In this document: positions 1-7,264 of the stretch, in pieces
How positions within the stretch are numbered: position 1 is the stretch's first letter
How the letters are laid out: each line of letters begins with the position of its first letter
Assembly (NCBI GenBank): GCA_946625925.1
Contig: CAMOTP010000006.1
Span: 1-24,935, forward strand
Source of the DNA: an uncultured Alphaproteobacteria bacterium
GTDB lineage: Bacteria; Pseudomonadota; Alphaproteobacteria; Rs-D84
Reading direction: 5' to 3'
Length of the DNA stretch: 24,935 bases
Notes under the pieces: model-generated
Told to the model about the DNA's origin: nothing
The model's input: only the letters and a program-made list of their open reading frames with translations
Databases searched by the model: none
Made by a program: the position numbers and the translations under genes

Positions 1-1
1 T

Positions 2-2338
2 GCAAAGGCCTTTGTGCCAAAAAATGATGGTTCGAAACCTCGTTATTATAATTTGATTGAATTTCCCTTCCCCAGTGGTTCTGGATTGCATGTCGGTCAT
101 ATGTTGCCTTATACAGGTATGGATGTTATGGCGCGTTATAAGCGTATGTGTGGTTTTGATGTTTTATACCCTATTGGATATGATTCTATGGGGATTTCTT
201 CGGAAAAATATGCCACGAAAATTGGTAAACACCCCAGTGAATCTGTGGCTGAATTGATTAAGGTGTTTGAAAAAGATATTTCTATTATGGGATTATCTTT
301 TGACCCTGAATCTAAAATTGCAACGTCGGATCCTAAATATATTAAATGGACACAATGGATGTTTATACAGTTTTTCAAGGCTGGTTTGGCTTATAAGTCT
401 GAATTACCGATGAATTGGTGTCCGAATTGTCGTACCAATTTAACCAATGAAGAATTGGAAGACGGCTGTTGTGAACGTTGCCATGGGCCTGTTGAAAAAA
501 GAATGAAATTACAGTGGAATCTGGCAATTACTAAATATGCAGACCGTTTGATTGATGATTTGAATTTGGTGAATTATCCAGAACGCGTTAAAACGCAACA
601 GATAAACTGGATTGGACGTTCTTATGGCGCGGATGTTGATTTCCGTGTCGGCGACGATATTATGACGGTTTACACAACACGTGTTGACACTATTTTCGGT
701 GTAACATTTTGTGTGATTGCGCCTGAACATAAATTAGTTCAAAAGTGGATTGACGAAGGTCGTATTAAAAATGCTGATGCTGCACGCGAATATATTGCCG
801 CGGCACGTGCAAAATCAGAAATCGAAAGAACTGATGTTACCAAAGATAAAACAGGTGTTCGTTTAGATGGCGTTATGGCGACAAATCCATTTAATGGGCG
901 TGAAATACCAATCTTTATATCAGATTATGTTTTGGCCGACTATGGATTTGGTGCAATTATGGCTGTGCCGGCACATGATTCACGCGACTGGGATTTTGCA
1001 AAGAAATTTGGTTTGGAAATAATTCCAGTGCTGGCTGGTGGTGAACCTGATAAAGTTTGGGAAGGTGATGGCGAACATATCAATTCTGAATTCTTGAATG
1101 GTATGGGCAAAGAAGAAGCAATTGCCGCCGCAATTAAATATGGGTCTGAACATGGTTTTGCCAAAGGTACCAAGAAATATAAACTGAAAGACTGGGGTTT
1201 TTCACGTCAAATGTATTGGGGGGAACCAATTCCACTTGTTCATTGTGATAAATGCGGTTGGGTGCCAATCGATGAATCAGAATTACCGTTGTTGCAACCA
1301 TATATGTCTGATTATAAACCAACCGAAGATGGCGAAAGTCCATTGGCACGTGCCACCGATTGGGTGAAAACAACTTGCCCAAAGTGTGGTGGTGCCGCAC
1401 AGCGTGAAACAGATACTATGCCACAATGGGCGGGGTCTTCTTGGTATTTTATGCGTTATCTGGATCCACATAACGATAAAGAATTTTGCACAATGCAACA
1501 ATTAAAGGACTGGATGCCTGTTGATCATTATAACGGTGGTATGGAACATACTACGCGTCATTTGTTGTATTCGCGTTTTTGGTACAAGGCATTATATGAC
1601 ATGGGTTTTGTCCCTGGGGTTGAACCTTATAAAAAACGTACCAGCAGTGGTCTGATTATGGGTGCTGATGGGCAAAAAATGTCAAAATCACGCGGTAATG
1701 TCGTGCCATCATCTGATGTGGTTGCGCGTGCTGGGGCGGATGCGTGTCGTATGACAATTTTATATTTGGCACCGTGGGAACAAAACGCGAACTGGTCCGA
1801 AGATACCCTGCGTGGTGTGGATCGTTTCTTGTCCAGAGTCGAAGCAGCGGCAGAAAATATCACAGACGAACCATTAACATCCAAACAAGAAATTTTGGTT
1901 AATCGTTTGATTGCTGATGTGACAGAACGTTTGGATAATATGAAATTTAATACTGCGATTTCGGGTATGATGGAATTTATCAATGCGTTTCCTGGTGGTA
2001 AAATGCCCCGCTCTGCGTACGAGGTTTTGATTCAAATGCTGAATCCTTTTGCGCCACATTTGACAGAAGAGATGTGGGAAAAATTAGGCCATAAAGACAT
2101 GTTGGTATTTGAAAAATGGCCGGTCGCAGATGCGTCAAAAATGGCAGATACCGATATGACTGTTGTTGTGTCTGTTAATGGTAAACGTGCGCGTGATTTT
2201 GTTGTACCGGTAGATATTGCCGAATCTGAATTGGTCGAAATTGCCAAACAAAATGCAGCAAAACAATTGGATGGTGCAACAATTATCAAAACGATTGTTG
2301 TTCCAAAAAAGTTGGTTAACTTTGTTGTGAAAAAATAA
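2..2338 (+). CDS. leuS: Leucyl-tRNA synthetase (5'-truncated by window edge)
   Basis: Charges tRNA-Leu with leucine in the cytoplasm. This is a class I synthetase. Counting residues from the GTG at 14, the HIGH motif is HVGH at 26-29 and KMSKS is at 555-559. The inserted editing (CP1) domain shows the T-rich TTRVDT stretch near 221-226 and AVPAHDSRDWDF near 318. Cysteine pairs resembling zinc knuckles occur (CPNCR...CCERC, CDKCG, CPKCG). The C-terminal anticodon and tail region ends in VPKKLVNFVVKK, close to the Escherichia coli tail. The reading frame is open to the left edge (codons AKAFV precede the GTG), so the GTG is not the true start and roughly 35-40 N-terminal residues lie outside the window. 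The full length would be about 815 residues, slightly short of E. coli's 860. A terminator follows directly. The editing motif has V where TTRPDT is usual. Confidence 0.97.
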   Translation, partial: AKAFVPKNDGSKPRYYNLIEFPFPSGSGLHVGHMLPYTGMDVMARYKRMCGFDVLYPIGYDSMGISSEKYATKIGKHPSESVAELIKVFEKDISIMGLSFDPESKIATSDPKYIKWTQWMFIQFFKAGLAYKSELPMNWCPNCRTNLTNEELEDGCCERCHGPVEKRMKLQWNLAITKYADRLIDDLNLVNYPERVKTQQINWIGRSYGADVDFRVGDDIMTVYTTRVDTIFGVTFCVIAPEHKLVQKWIDEGRIKNADAAREYIAAARAKSEIERTDVTKDKTGVRLDGVMATNPFNGREIPIFISDYVLADYGFGAIMAVPAHDSRDWDFAKKFGLEIIPVLAGGEPDKVWEGDGEHINSEFLNGMGKEEAIAAAIKYGSEHGFAKGTKKYKLKDWGFSRQMYWGEPIPLVHCDKCGWVPIDESELPLLQPYMSDYKPTEDGESPLARATDWVKTTCPKCGGAAQRETDTMPQWAGSSWYFMRYLDPHNDKEFCTMQQLKDWMPVDHYNGGMEHTTRHLLYSRFWYKALYDMGFVPGVEPYKKRTSSGLIMGADGQKMSKSRGNVVPSSDVVARAGADACRMTILYLAPWEQNANWSEDTLRGVDRFLSRVEAAAENITDEPLTSKQEILVNRLIADVTERLDNMKFNTAISGMMEFINAFPGGKMPRSAYEVLIQMLNPFAPHLTEEMWEKLGHKDMLVFEKWPVADASKMADTDMTVVVSVNGKRARDFVVPVDIAESELVEIAKQNAAKQLDGATIIKTIVVPKKLVNFVVKK

Positions 2339-2359
2339 TTTTGATATAAAAAATAAAAT

Positions 2360-2388
2360 CCGCCCTGACCAAATTGGGCGGTTTTTTA
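2360..2388 (+). terminator. Rho-independent terminator after leuS
   Basis: The hairpin is CCGCCC (2360-2365), a 10-nt loop and GGGCGG (2376-2381), followed by six T. It lies 22 nt after the leuS stop and separates leuS from the promoter at 2402. Confidence 0.85.
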
Positions 2389-2401
2389 TTATGTTGGTCG
2401 C

Positions 2402-2429
2402 TTGACAAAAATTATTTTTATACTATATT
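2402..2429 (+). promoter_or_regulatory. Sigma-70 type promoter for the YcgN-like gene
   Basis: A perfect -35 TTGACA lies at 2402-2407, then a 16-bp spacer and the -10 TATATT at 2424-2429. A GAGGGG ribosome binding site follows at about 2437-2442, 7-8 nt before the ATG at 2450. The promoter sits directly after the leuS terminator, so it starts a new transcript. Confidence 0.7.
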
Positions 2430-2449
2430 TTGTGTAGAGGGGTGTAAAT

Positions 2450-2938
2450 ATGCACAAAAATAAACAGACAGAAGATATACAAATTTTACCTGGGACACCA
2501 GAATGGGAATCTATATGTGAACAATGTGGCCTATGCTGTTTGTTAAAGGTTGTGCATATGGGACGCGTATATATGACAAATGTTCGTTGTGCCCAGTTAG
2601 ACCAAAAAACGCGTAAATGTCATTGCTATAATGCAAATTACAACAAACGCGATGGCAACAATTCATGCGGCCTTAGTTGTACTGAATTAGATGGTTCGCC
2701 AGTTACCCCAGGTACATTGAAAAACGAATATCCTGTTCCGGGATTTTGCCCGTATGTGAAAAAATTTCGTGGAAACAATAATCTGCAACGTCCGGATGTT
2801 GATTTTGATAAAACAATATCTGAAACAGAAATGCCGGCGGGCGCTAAATTATCAGATTATATTATCCCCGGCACCAGCAAGTTTTTTCAATATAATCCAG
2901 CCGTTAATAAATTATTGAAAGATAGTTTTACAAAATAA
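2450..2938 (+). CDS. YcgN/YkgJ-type cysteine-cluster protein (UPF0260-like)
   Basis: This 162-residue cytoplasmic protein of the YcgN / UPF0260 cysteine-cluster group is annotated in family databases as a putative zinc- or iron-chelating protein; its biochemical role is not settled. The sequence shows WESICEQCGLCC with C23-x2-C26-x2-C29-C30, then YMTNVRCAQLDQKTRKCHCY, which matches the family pattern of a TNV-C-x-LD block followed by a C-x-C pair. A later FCPYVK supplies another cysteine. Length is typical. It has its own strong promoter and ribosome binding site. The next reading frame begins only 3 nt after its stop, so the two genes are probably co-transcribed and translationally coupled. 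Family assignment is fairly sure; function is not. Confidence 0.8.
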   Translation: MHKNKQTEDIQILPGTPEWESICEQCGLCCLLKVVHMGRVYMTNVRCAQLDQKTRKCHCYNANYNKRDGNNSCGLSCTELDGSPVTPGTLKNEYPVPGFCPYVKKFRGNNNLQRPDVDFDKTISETEMPAGAKLSDYIIPGTSKFFQYNPAVNKLLKDSFTK

Positions 2939-2963
2939 AGAATGCCGTTCATGTATTATAAAA

Positions 2964-3431
2964 TTGTTACACCACAATCTTTTTTTTACTGATTTGTATG
3001 ACGGTAATATAAATATAGATGTGTTTGATATACCCTGCGGAACGGTTTTTACGGCACCAGACCAAAGTAAGCACAGACCAGACGATCCAAAATGTATGGT
3101 TAGCAATTCTTGTTTTCATTTTGCCCAAGGCGCTTTTGATACTATGTTATGGCATGCAAAATTGATTCATCATTTACTGGATGCCAGAATATATCAAATA
3201 CAACCCCTTACCGATGTTATAAAACAAAGATGTCAGGATAGTACAGGAATTTACCAGTGTGGTGCGCACGAAATCAAGATTTTAGAAAAGCAAAACATTC
3301 ATGATATGTATGAATTGGCTATACAGGAATATTATACAGATTCTGACAGATATAAAAATTTCAAAATAAATATAGATCGGTGGAAAAAGCATCAGCCTAC
3401 GGTATTTTTGTTATATAAATGTTACAGATAA
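2964..3431 (+). CDS. Hypothetical protein; N-terminus probably shifted at an 8-T run
   Basis: The family is not recognised. The uninterrupted frame begins at a TTG (2964) with no ribosome binding site and runs 155 residues, with features such as FDIPCGTVFTAPDQ and IYQCGAHEIKILEKQN. It has no signal peptide or membrane segment. A better start is the ATG at 2942, 3 nt after the upstream stop. That frame reads MPFMYYKIVTPQSFF and then hits a stop just past eight consecutive T (2980-2987). Removing one T joins it to ...TDLYDGNINIDVF and gives a natural-looking protein of about 162 residues. Possible causes are a sequencing or assembly indel, a recent frameshift, or slippage during expression. It is probably co-transcribed with the YcgN-like gene, and the unit ends at the hairpin at 3437. 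Confidence 0.6.
   Translation: MLHHNLFFTDLYDGNINIDVFDIPCGTVFTAPDQSKHRPDDPKCMVSNSCFHFAQGAFDTMLWHAKLIHHLLDARIYQIQPLTDVIKQRCQDSTGIYQCGAHEIKILEKQNIHDMYELAIQEYYTDSDRYKNFKINIDRWKKHQPTVFLLYKCYR
2980..2987 (+). other. Homopolymer T8 frameshift site
   Basis: Eight T in a row separate the ATG-2942 frame (MPFMYYKIVTPQSFF) from the long downstream frame (TDLYDGNINIDVF). Loss of one T, or a +1 frame change, fuses the two frames exactly. See the neighbouring hypothetical gene. Confidence 0.5.
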
Positions 3432-3436
3432 AAATG

Positions 3437-3458
3437 CTCGCCAAAATGGCGAGTTTTT
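3437..3458. terminator. Bidirectional terminator between convergent genes
   Basis: The hairpin is CTCGCCA (3437-3443), an AAA loop and TGGCGAG (3447-3453), with TTTTT on the + side and an A-run at 3431-3434 that becomes a T-run on the - strand. It serves the + strand hypothetical gene and the - strand HEAT-like gene, whose stop codon (3457-3459) borders the hairpin. Confidence 0.85.
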
Positions 3459-4425
3459 ACATTGTTTTTTCGCCCAGCAATAACATTAGTTCGTTATTTC
3501 TGGTTTGTTCGTATAAAGTTCTTAATGCTTGGATTTGTGCTTGTTCATCTCGGTAATATTTGTTTCCAATTTGTACCACTTGTTCAATATGACCTGATGC
3601 TATCAGTATGCGACGTAAAGATTGTAATTCACTTTCGCAAGAATGTTGATTGTGGTCTTGGGCGCGTTCTAATTCCCATTGTTTTATACGTTCTTTGTTC
3701 ATATTGATTTGGTGACGTATGGCACACATAATTTTCTGATTCGGGTGTGGAATATATTTTAAATAACAATCTAATTCTGTACTAAGTGTATAACTGATAG
3801 CGGTTAATAAAACTTGTTCAGATGCATTTCGCATATTTTTTTGTTTTAGAACTTCTGTGCCATGGGCTTTAACTGCTGCAATTTTTACAGATTCAGACGG
3901 ATTTTTTATATAATCTATACCATCCAGATATCGTGATACATGAATTTTCTGCATTTGAATTGTTGGTTTGTCTATTTGGGTAATTAAGTCCGGTGTTTCT
4001 GTGGAATACTGCACCGCCAACAATTTTTGGCGTTTTGTTGGAGTTTTGACATATTCAATAGATTGCCCTGCGGATTTCAGTGCGGCTTCGATAACTTTAT
4101 CGGATGGGTGTTGCAAAAGTCCCAATGCACTGCCCCAAATGTCTTTTTGCATCGCATATATTTTTATGTGTTCTGGAATTTGCTCTTCGCCAAGAATATT
4201 CAAAAAATGTTTCAGACACCAACCAGAATTAAATAAATCAAGACAATGTATCATAAATCCAGTGGTACATTGTTCACGGGTTACAAGGTTGTTGGACAGC
4301 AGAAAATCATATCTGTCCCACAGGTTGTCAAACCGAAATGCGTAATATTTGTTTTTATAACACGAATAATTCAGTTCTTGAATTGAACTGTACAGTGGTC
4401 GTGATAATGTTATTGTGTGGGGCAT
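3457..4425 (-). CDS. HEAT-like / DUF4116-like helical repeat protein
   Basis: This 322-residue protein is probably cytoplasmic and soluble: no signal peptide or membrane segment is seen. Residues about 104-215 carry a run of roughly 23-residue helical repeats of the pattern P-S-x2-V-x3-A-(A/V)-x6-I-x-Y-I, for example HPSDKVIEAALKSAGQSIEYV, TPTKRQKLLAV..., NPSESVKIAAVKAHGTEVL and NASEQVLLTAISYT. Such repeats usually form a curved binding scaffold; the partner cannot be read from sequence. The rest (RIKQWELERAQDHNQHSCESELQSLRRIL) is charged and helical. The start ATG is 6 nt after the rpiB stop with no clear ribosome binding site, so it is likely coupled to rpiB as the last gene of the operon. 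Similarity to the DUF4116 repeat type is inferred from pattern only. Confidence 0.65.
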   Translation of the reverse strand: MPHTITLSRPLYSSIQELNYSCYKNKYYAFRFDNLWDRYDFLLSNNLVTREQCTTGFMIHCLDLFNSGWCLKHFLNILGEEQIPEHIKIYAMQKDIWGSALGLLQHPSDKVIEAALKSAGQSIEYVKTPTKRQKLLAVQYSTETPDLITQIDKPTIQMQKIHVSRYLDGIDYIKNPSESVKIAAVKAHGTEVLKQKNMRNASEQVLLTAISYTLSTELDCYLKYIPHPNQKIMCAIRHQINMNKERIKQWELERAQDHNQHSCESELQSLRRILIASGHIEQVVQIGNKYYRDEQAQIQALRTLYEQTRNNELMLLLGEKTM

Positions 4426-4431
4426 TTTCTA

Positions 4432-4878
4432 TTATGATATTTTTTCTAATCTGCGAAGACGTTTTTCTGAAGAATCAAATGGACTGTCCAGGAAAGCTTG
4501 GACACAAAGGTATGCCATTTCTATATCAATATCATCAGCAGCCAGTGTTAAAACATTTATATCATCGTGGAATCTATCATCACGAGCCTGTTCGGGACGA
4601 TTGCACCTGGAAGCACGCAAATGACGGTAACGATTTGCCGCAATTTCCATACCAGCACCTGTACCGCAAATTAAAATACCACGTGTGTCTGGGGCATCTT
4701 GCATGGCATCAGCAAGTTTCGCAGCGATGTCAGGAAAATCAACGGGTGTTTCCGGGTCGTTTGTTCCCAAATCGACGGTTGTAAAACCTGCGGCATTTAA
4801 CATTTCAATCAAATATAATTTAACACCCACACCACGATGATCTGCGCCCAGAAAAATTTTTGATATTTTTTTAGTCAT
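4432..4878 (-). CDS. rpiB: Ribose-5-phosphate isomerase B (RpiB/LacAB family)
   Basis: Interconverts ribose-5-phosphate and ribulose-5-phosphate in the non-oxidative pentose phosphate pathway, in the cytoplasm. From the chosen start the protein has 148 residues, the usual length. Family landmarks are GADHRG (D13, H14 for phosphate and ring binding), ILICGTGAGMEIAANR with C71 as the expected catalytic cysteine, and FHDDINVL with H104 as the expected ring-opening histidine. The start was placed at the ATG at 4878, not the ATG 30 nt upstream, because an AAGGA ribosome binding site lies about 8 nt before it and the family begins there. Its ATG overlaps the bactofilin stop by 8 nt (ATGACTAA), so translation is coupled. 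Because C71 is present it belongs to the cysteine-type RpiB group. Confidence 0.93.
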   Translation of the reverse strand: MTKKISKIFLGADHRGVGVKLYLIEMLNAAGFTTVDLGTNDPETPVDFPDIAAKLADAMQDAPDTRGILICGTGAGMEIAANRYRHLRASRCNRPEQARDDRFHDDINVLTLAADDIDIEMAYLCVQAFLDSPFDSSEKRLRRLEKIS

Positions 4879-5230
4879 TGTTTTGTCCTTTGTCTTTGCG
4901 TTTAGCAAGTTTACATTCTAACTCTGTATTGCTTGTTATGTTTAATGTACGATATGTTAGTGTTCCGTTCATTCGTGCATTGCTAAATATATTTGCAGTA
5001 TTTACTGTTGCAGATCCATTTAAATCGCCATGTAAAAATAATGTTTCTGTAAAAATATCACCTATGACATGACCGCCACGACCAACAACCACAATAGATG
5101 CTGTTATGTCGCCTTGAACTGTACCATGAATCTGGACTGTTAAATCCGAGTGTATATTGCCGGTTATTTTACAACCTGCCCCAATTACAGTTGGCGATTG
5201 TTTCTCGTCTGCGTTTGTAAATGCTAACAT
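4871..5230 (-). CDS. Bactofilin family cytoskeletal protein
   Basis: A 119-residue bactofilin (DUF583, BacA/CcmA type). These proteins self-assemble without nucleotide into membrane-associated filaments and guide local peptidoglycan work and cell shape. The core at about residues 14-105 is a right-handed beta-helix pattern: TVIGAGCKITGNIHSDLTVQI, then HGTVQGDITASIVVVGRGGHVIGDI, LNGSATVNTANIF and MNGTLTYRTLNI. The tail is short and basic. The start ATG has an AAGGGA ribosome binding site. It sits 31 nt after the M23 peptidase and overlaps rpiB by 8 nt. Pairing of a bactofilin with a membrane-bound M23 peptidase is a known arrangement, and here it suggests the filament positions that hydrolase. 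Confidence 0.93.
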   Translation of the reverse strand: MLAFTNADEKQSPTVIGAGCKITGNIHSDLTVQIHGTVQGDITASIVVVGRGGHVIGDIFTETLFLHGDLNGSATVNTANIFSNARMNGTLTYRTLNITSNTELECKLAKRKDKGQNND

Positions 5231-5261
5231 ATTTTTTCCCTTCTTCCTTTTGATGTTATTC

Positions 5262-6539
5262 CTATTCTTTTACAAATTTAGCCGGATTAAATTGGTTGCC
5301 TTTGTATTTGATTTCATAATGCAAATGTGCACCAGTTGATCGTCCAGATGAGCCACCCAGACCAACAACTGTACCAGGACGAACCCAGTCACCCCTGGAT
5401 ACAAGTACTTTGGACATATGTGCATATAATGTAGAAAATCCTAATCCATGGTCGATTTCAACGGTTAATCCATATCCACTGCGTTCACCCACAGATATTA
5501 CACGTCCGGGTGCCACGGCAGATAATTCTGTGCCAACACGACCTGCAAAGTCAATACCTTTGTGTTTTTTGGGAGTTTTTGTGAAAGGATCTTGGCGAAT
5601 GCCGTATCCTGATGTGATGTGTGCATTTTTAACCGGGGCACCCAAAGGTAAAACTTTTGATAATTTTGAAAGCCCTGCCCACATTTCTAAATCTGATGCC
5701 AATGTTTTGTATTTTGTATCTACATCAGTTTTGAATGTTATTGGGGTAAACACATTGTTTATTATTGGATTAGAATATTTGTTTGCATTTTGTATTAATG
5801 TTTGCTCTTGGATTCCCAAAGATAATAATGTTGAATTTATTTTATTTATTTTCTGTTTTAATTCTTTGATGTTTTCAGATGTGAGTTTAGAAACAGCGTT
5901 TACGATTTCTGTATCTGCGGTGGAAATCATATTCATTGTTTCCAACATTTGATCGTTTTGTTGTCTGATGGTTGCATTTTCAGCGCGTACTATATCATAT
6001 GCCAGCGATACATCTGCTATCTTTAAAAATTCAGGATTATAATCGCGGGCAGCAAATAATTCTGAAACACGTGTTTTCAAGAAATCTAGTTCACCCCAAA
6101 TTTTAACACGTGAATTTGTTAATTGTTCGCGTTCGGAATCAGACAGTTTTTTTGAATTCATAATTTTGTCATCAATAACATTTAATTCCCTGGTGAGACT
6201 GTTAAATTTAGCCAGATATGCTTGTAAATCAATTACTTGTCTGTCGTGGTATTCGCGTTCTTGTTGTAATTGCATTGTTCGTTTTTGCAACATTGGGCGA
6301 TGATATACAAAAACATAAGTGGACCACGAAGCCCACACAATTAATCCGATTTTCCCAAAAAATGTTGTAAAACGCCAGAAACTACTTTGATTGAAACTGT
6401 AAACATTTCCGCGCGGTGTATCCATCACAGTAAATTCACGTGGCGGAAAAATCCTAACAATTATTTTCCATAATACGCGAAACGGCCATGTTATAAATGA
6501 CCACAAAGATGTAAAATATCTGGCTATAAAGTTTAACAT
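5262..6539 (-). CDS. Membrane-anchored M23 (LytM-type) peptidoglycan endopeptidase
   Basis: This 425-residue protein has a basic, aromatic N-terminus, one membrane segment at about 60-80 (KIGLIVWASWSTYVFVY), a long coiled-coil region at about 85-240 and a C-terminal M23 domain at about 305-420. The zinc ligands of an active enzyme are all present: H326 and D330 in HKGIDF, and H405/H407 in HLHYEI. It should therefore cut peptide cross-links of peptidoglycan from the periplasmic face. The shape (anchor, coiled coil, LytM) resembles peptidases that work with bactofilins. The ATG overlaps the stop of the upstream methyltransferase by one base (TAATG), and the bactofilin gene follows 31 nt after the TAG stop, so the three are surely co-transcribed. 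The family call is firm; the bactofilin partnership is inferred from gene order. Confidence 0.93.
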   Translation of the reverse strand: MLNFIARYFTSLWSFITWPFRVLWKIIVRIFPPREFTVMDTPRGNVYSFNQSSFWRFTTFFGKIGLIVWASWSTYVFVYHRPMLQKRTMQLQQEREYHDRQVIDLQAYLAKFNSLTRELNVIDDKIMNSKKLSDSEREQLTNSRVKIWGELDFLKTRVSELFAARDYNPEFLKIADVSLAYDIVRAENATIRQQNDQMLETMNMISTADTEIVNAVSKLTSENIKELKQKINKINSTLLSLGIQEQTLIQNANKYSNPIINNVFTPITFKTDVDTKYKTLASDLEMWAGLSKLSKVLPLGAPVKNAHITSGYGIRQDPFTKTPKKHKGIDFAGRVGTELSAVAPGRVISVGERSGYGLTVEIDHGLGFSTLYAHMSKVLVSRGDWVRPGTVVGLGGSSGRSTGAHLHYEIKYKGNQFNPAKFVKE

Positions 6540-7222
6540 TATGCACTTATGTTAGACAAAAAATTTCGAATAGTCAAGCCTGTGCGCAAAATAGAATCAC
6601 AATTCATAGGCAGGCTTTTGTATATTGTACAAGGCCCGTTTGAACATATCCGACAGCGCACTAATACACGTTCTGCGGTATTTTTTGTGCCAAATAAAGG
6701 AATAATTGTTATATCGCCACATGTTTTGGGCATAGCAGATGTTACATCGGTCAGTCTGGTGGCATCAACAATTGTGCAAAAATATCCATGTGGTCGAACG
6801 CGTGCAATACAACGTTTAATCCATTTTGTTAAGTCTGTGTTGTGGTGGGCAGCGGGATTTTTTGTTGTGGGGGTTCCTGTAAAATAAGGCGGATTTGAAA
6901 TTACCAGGTCGAATGTTCGTGTGGTTGACCATTCTAAAATATCTTGTTTTAACAGTTCAATATCACAGTTGTTTAATTGAATGTTTTGGCGACATATATT
7001 TAACATATCGTCCGAGATATCCAGGCCAGTGATATGTGATTGTGGAAAATGATGTTGTAAACATAATGCCACCCCACCAGAACCAATACCAACATCCAGA
7101 ACGGTTTTTGGAGCTTCATACGGTAAAGCAGCCAACCATACTGCATCAGATGTTGGGTTATATCGGGAACGATACATTTTTACTGCACCGTTTAATAGGC
7201 TAAAAATCTCTTGTTTTTCCAT
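6539..7222 (-). CDS. TrmN6-like class I methyltransferase (probable tRNA adenine-N6)
   Basis: A 227-residue S-adenosylmethionine-dependent methyltransferase. Motif I is VLDVGIGSGG (41-50), motif II contains ITGLDIS (64-70), and the catalytic motif IV is ISNPPYF (108-114), the NPPY signature of N6-adenine or glutamine methylation. The overall layout, with an early short helix and SRYNPTSDAVWLAAL, fits the TrmN6/YfiC group (COG4123), which methylates A37 of a tRNA; the precise substrate is inferred. An in-frame start 69 nt upstream was rejected because its extension (MNNQRFIKHILAFCFFYNYD...) precedes the conserved domain and overlaps the promoter region. The ATG at 7222 has no ribosome binding site and lies very close to a predicted transcription start, so it may be nearly leaderless. 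First gene of the M23-bactofilin-rpiB operon. Confidence 0.82.
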   Translation of the reverse strand: MEKQEIFSLLNGAVKMYRSRYNPTSDAVWLAALPYEAPKTVLDVGIGSGGVALCLQHHFPQSHITGLDISDDMLNICRQNIQLNNCDIELLKQDILEWSTTRTFDLVISNPPYFTGTPTTKNPAAHHNTDLTKWIKRCIARVRPHGYFCTIVDATRLTDVTSAMPKTCGDITIIPLFGTKNTAERVLVRCRICSNGPCTIYKSLPMNCDSILRTGLTIRNFLSNISA

Positions 7223-7239
7223 AACGTCTGTATCATAAT
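7211..7239 (+). promoter_or_regulatory. Promoter for the polytopic membrane protein
   Basis: A -35 TTGTTT (7211-7216), a 17-bp spacer and a -10 CATAAT (7234-7239) give a leader of about 19 nt before the ATG at 7265. The -10 overlaps the -10 of the divergent promoter. Confidence 0.5.
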
Positions 7240-7260
7240 TGTAAAAAAAGCAAAAGGCAA
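7232..7260 (-). promoter_or_regulatory. Divergent promoter for the TrmN6-M23-bactofilin operon
   Basis: On the - strand, a -35 TTGCCT (7260-7255), a 17-bp spacer and a -10 TATGAT (7237-7232) predict transcription starting near 7225, only a few bases before the ATG at 7222. That fits the absence of a ribosome binding site there. Confidence 0.5.
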
Positions 7261-7264
7261 GTAT

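Noticed and set aside
14..16. GTG as the true start of leuS
   Set aside because: The frame is open upstream with plausible residues, and LeuRS proteins have about 35-40 more residues before this point.
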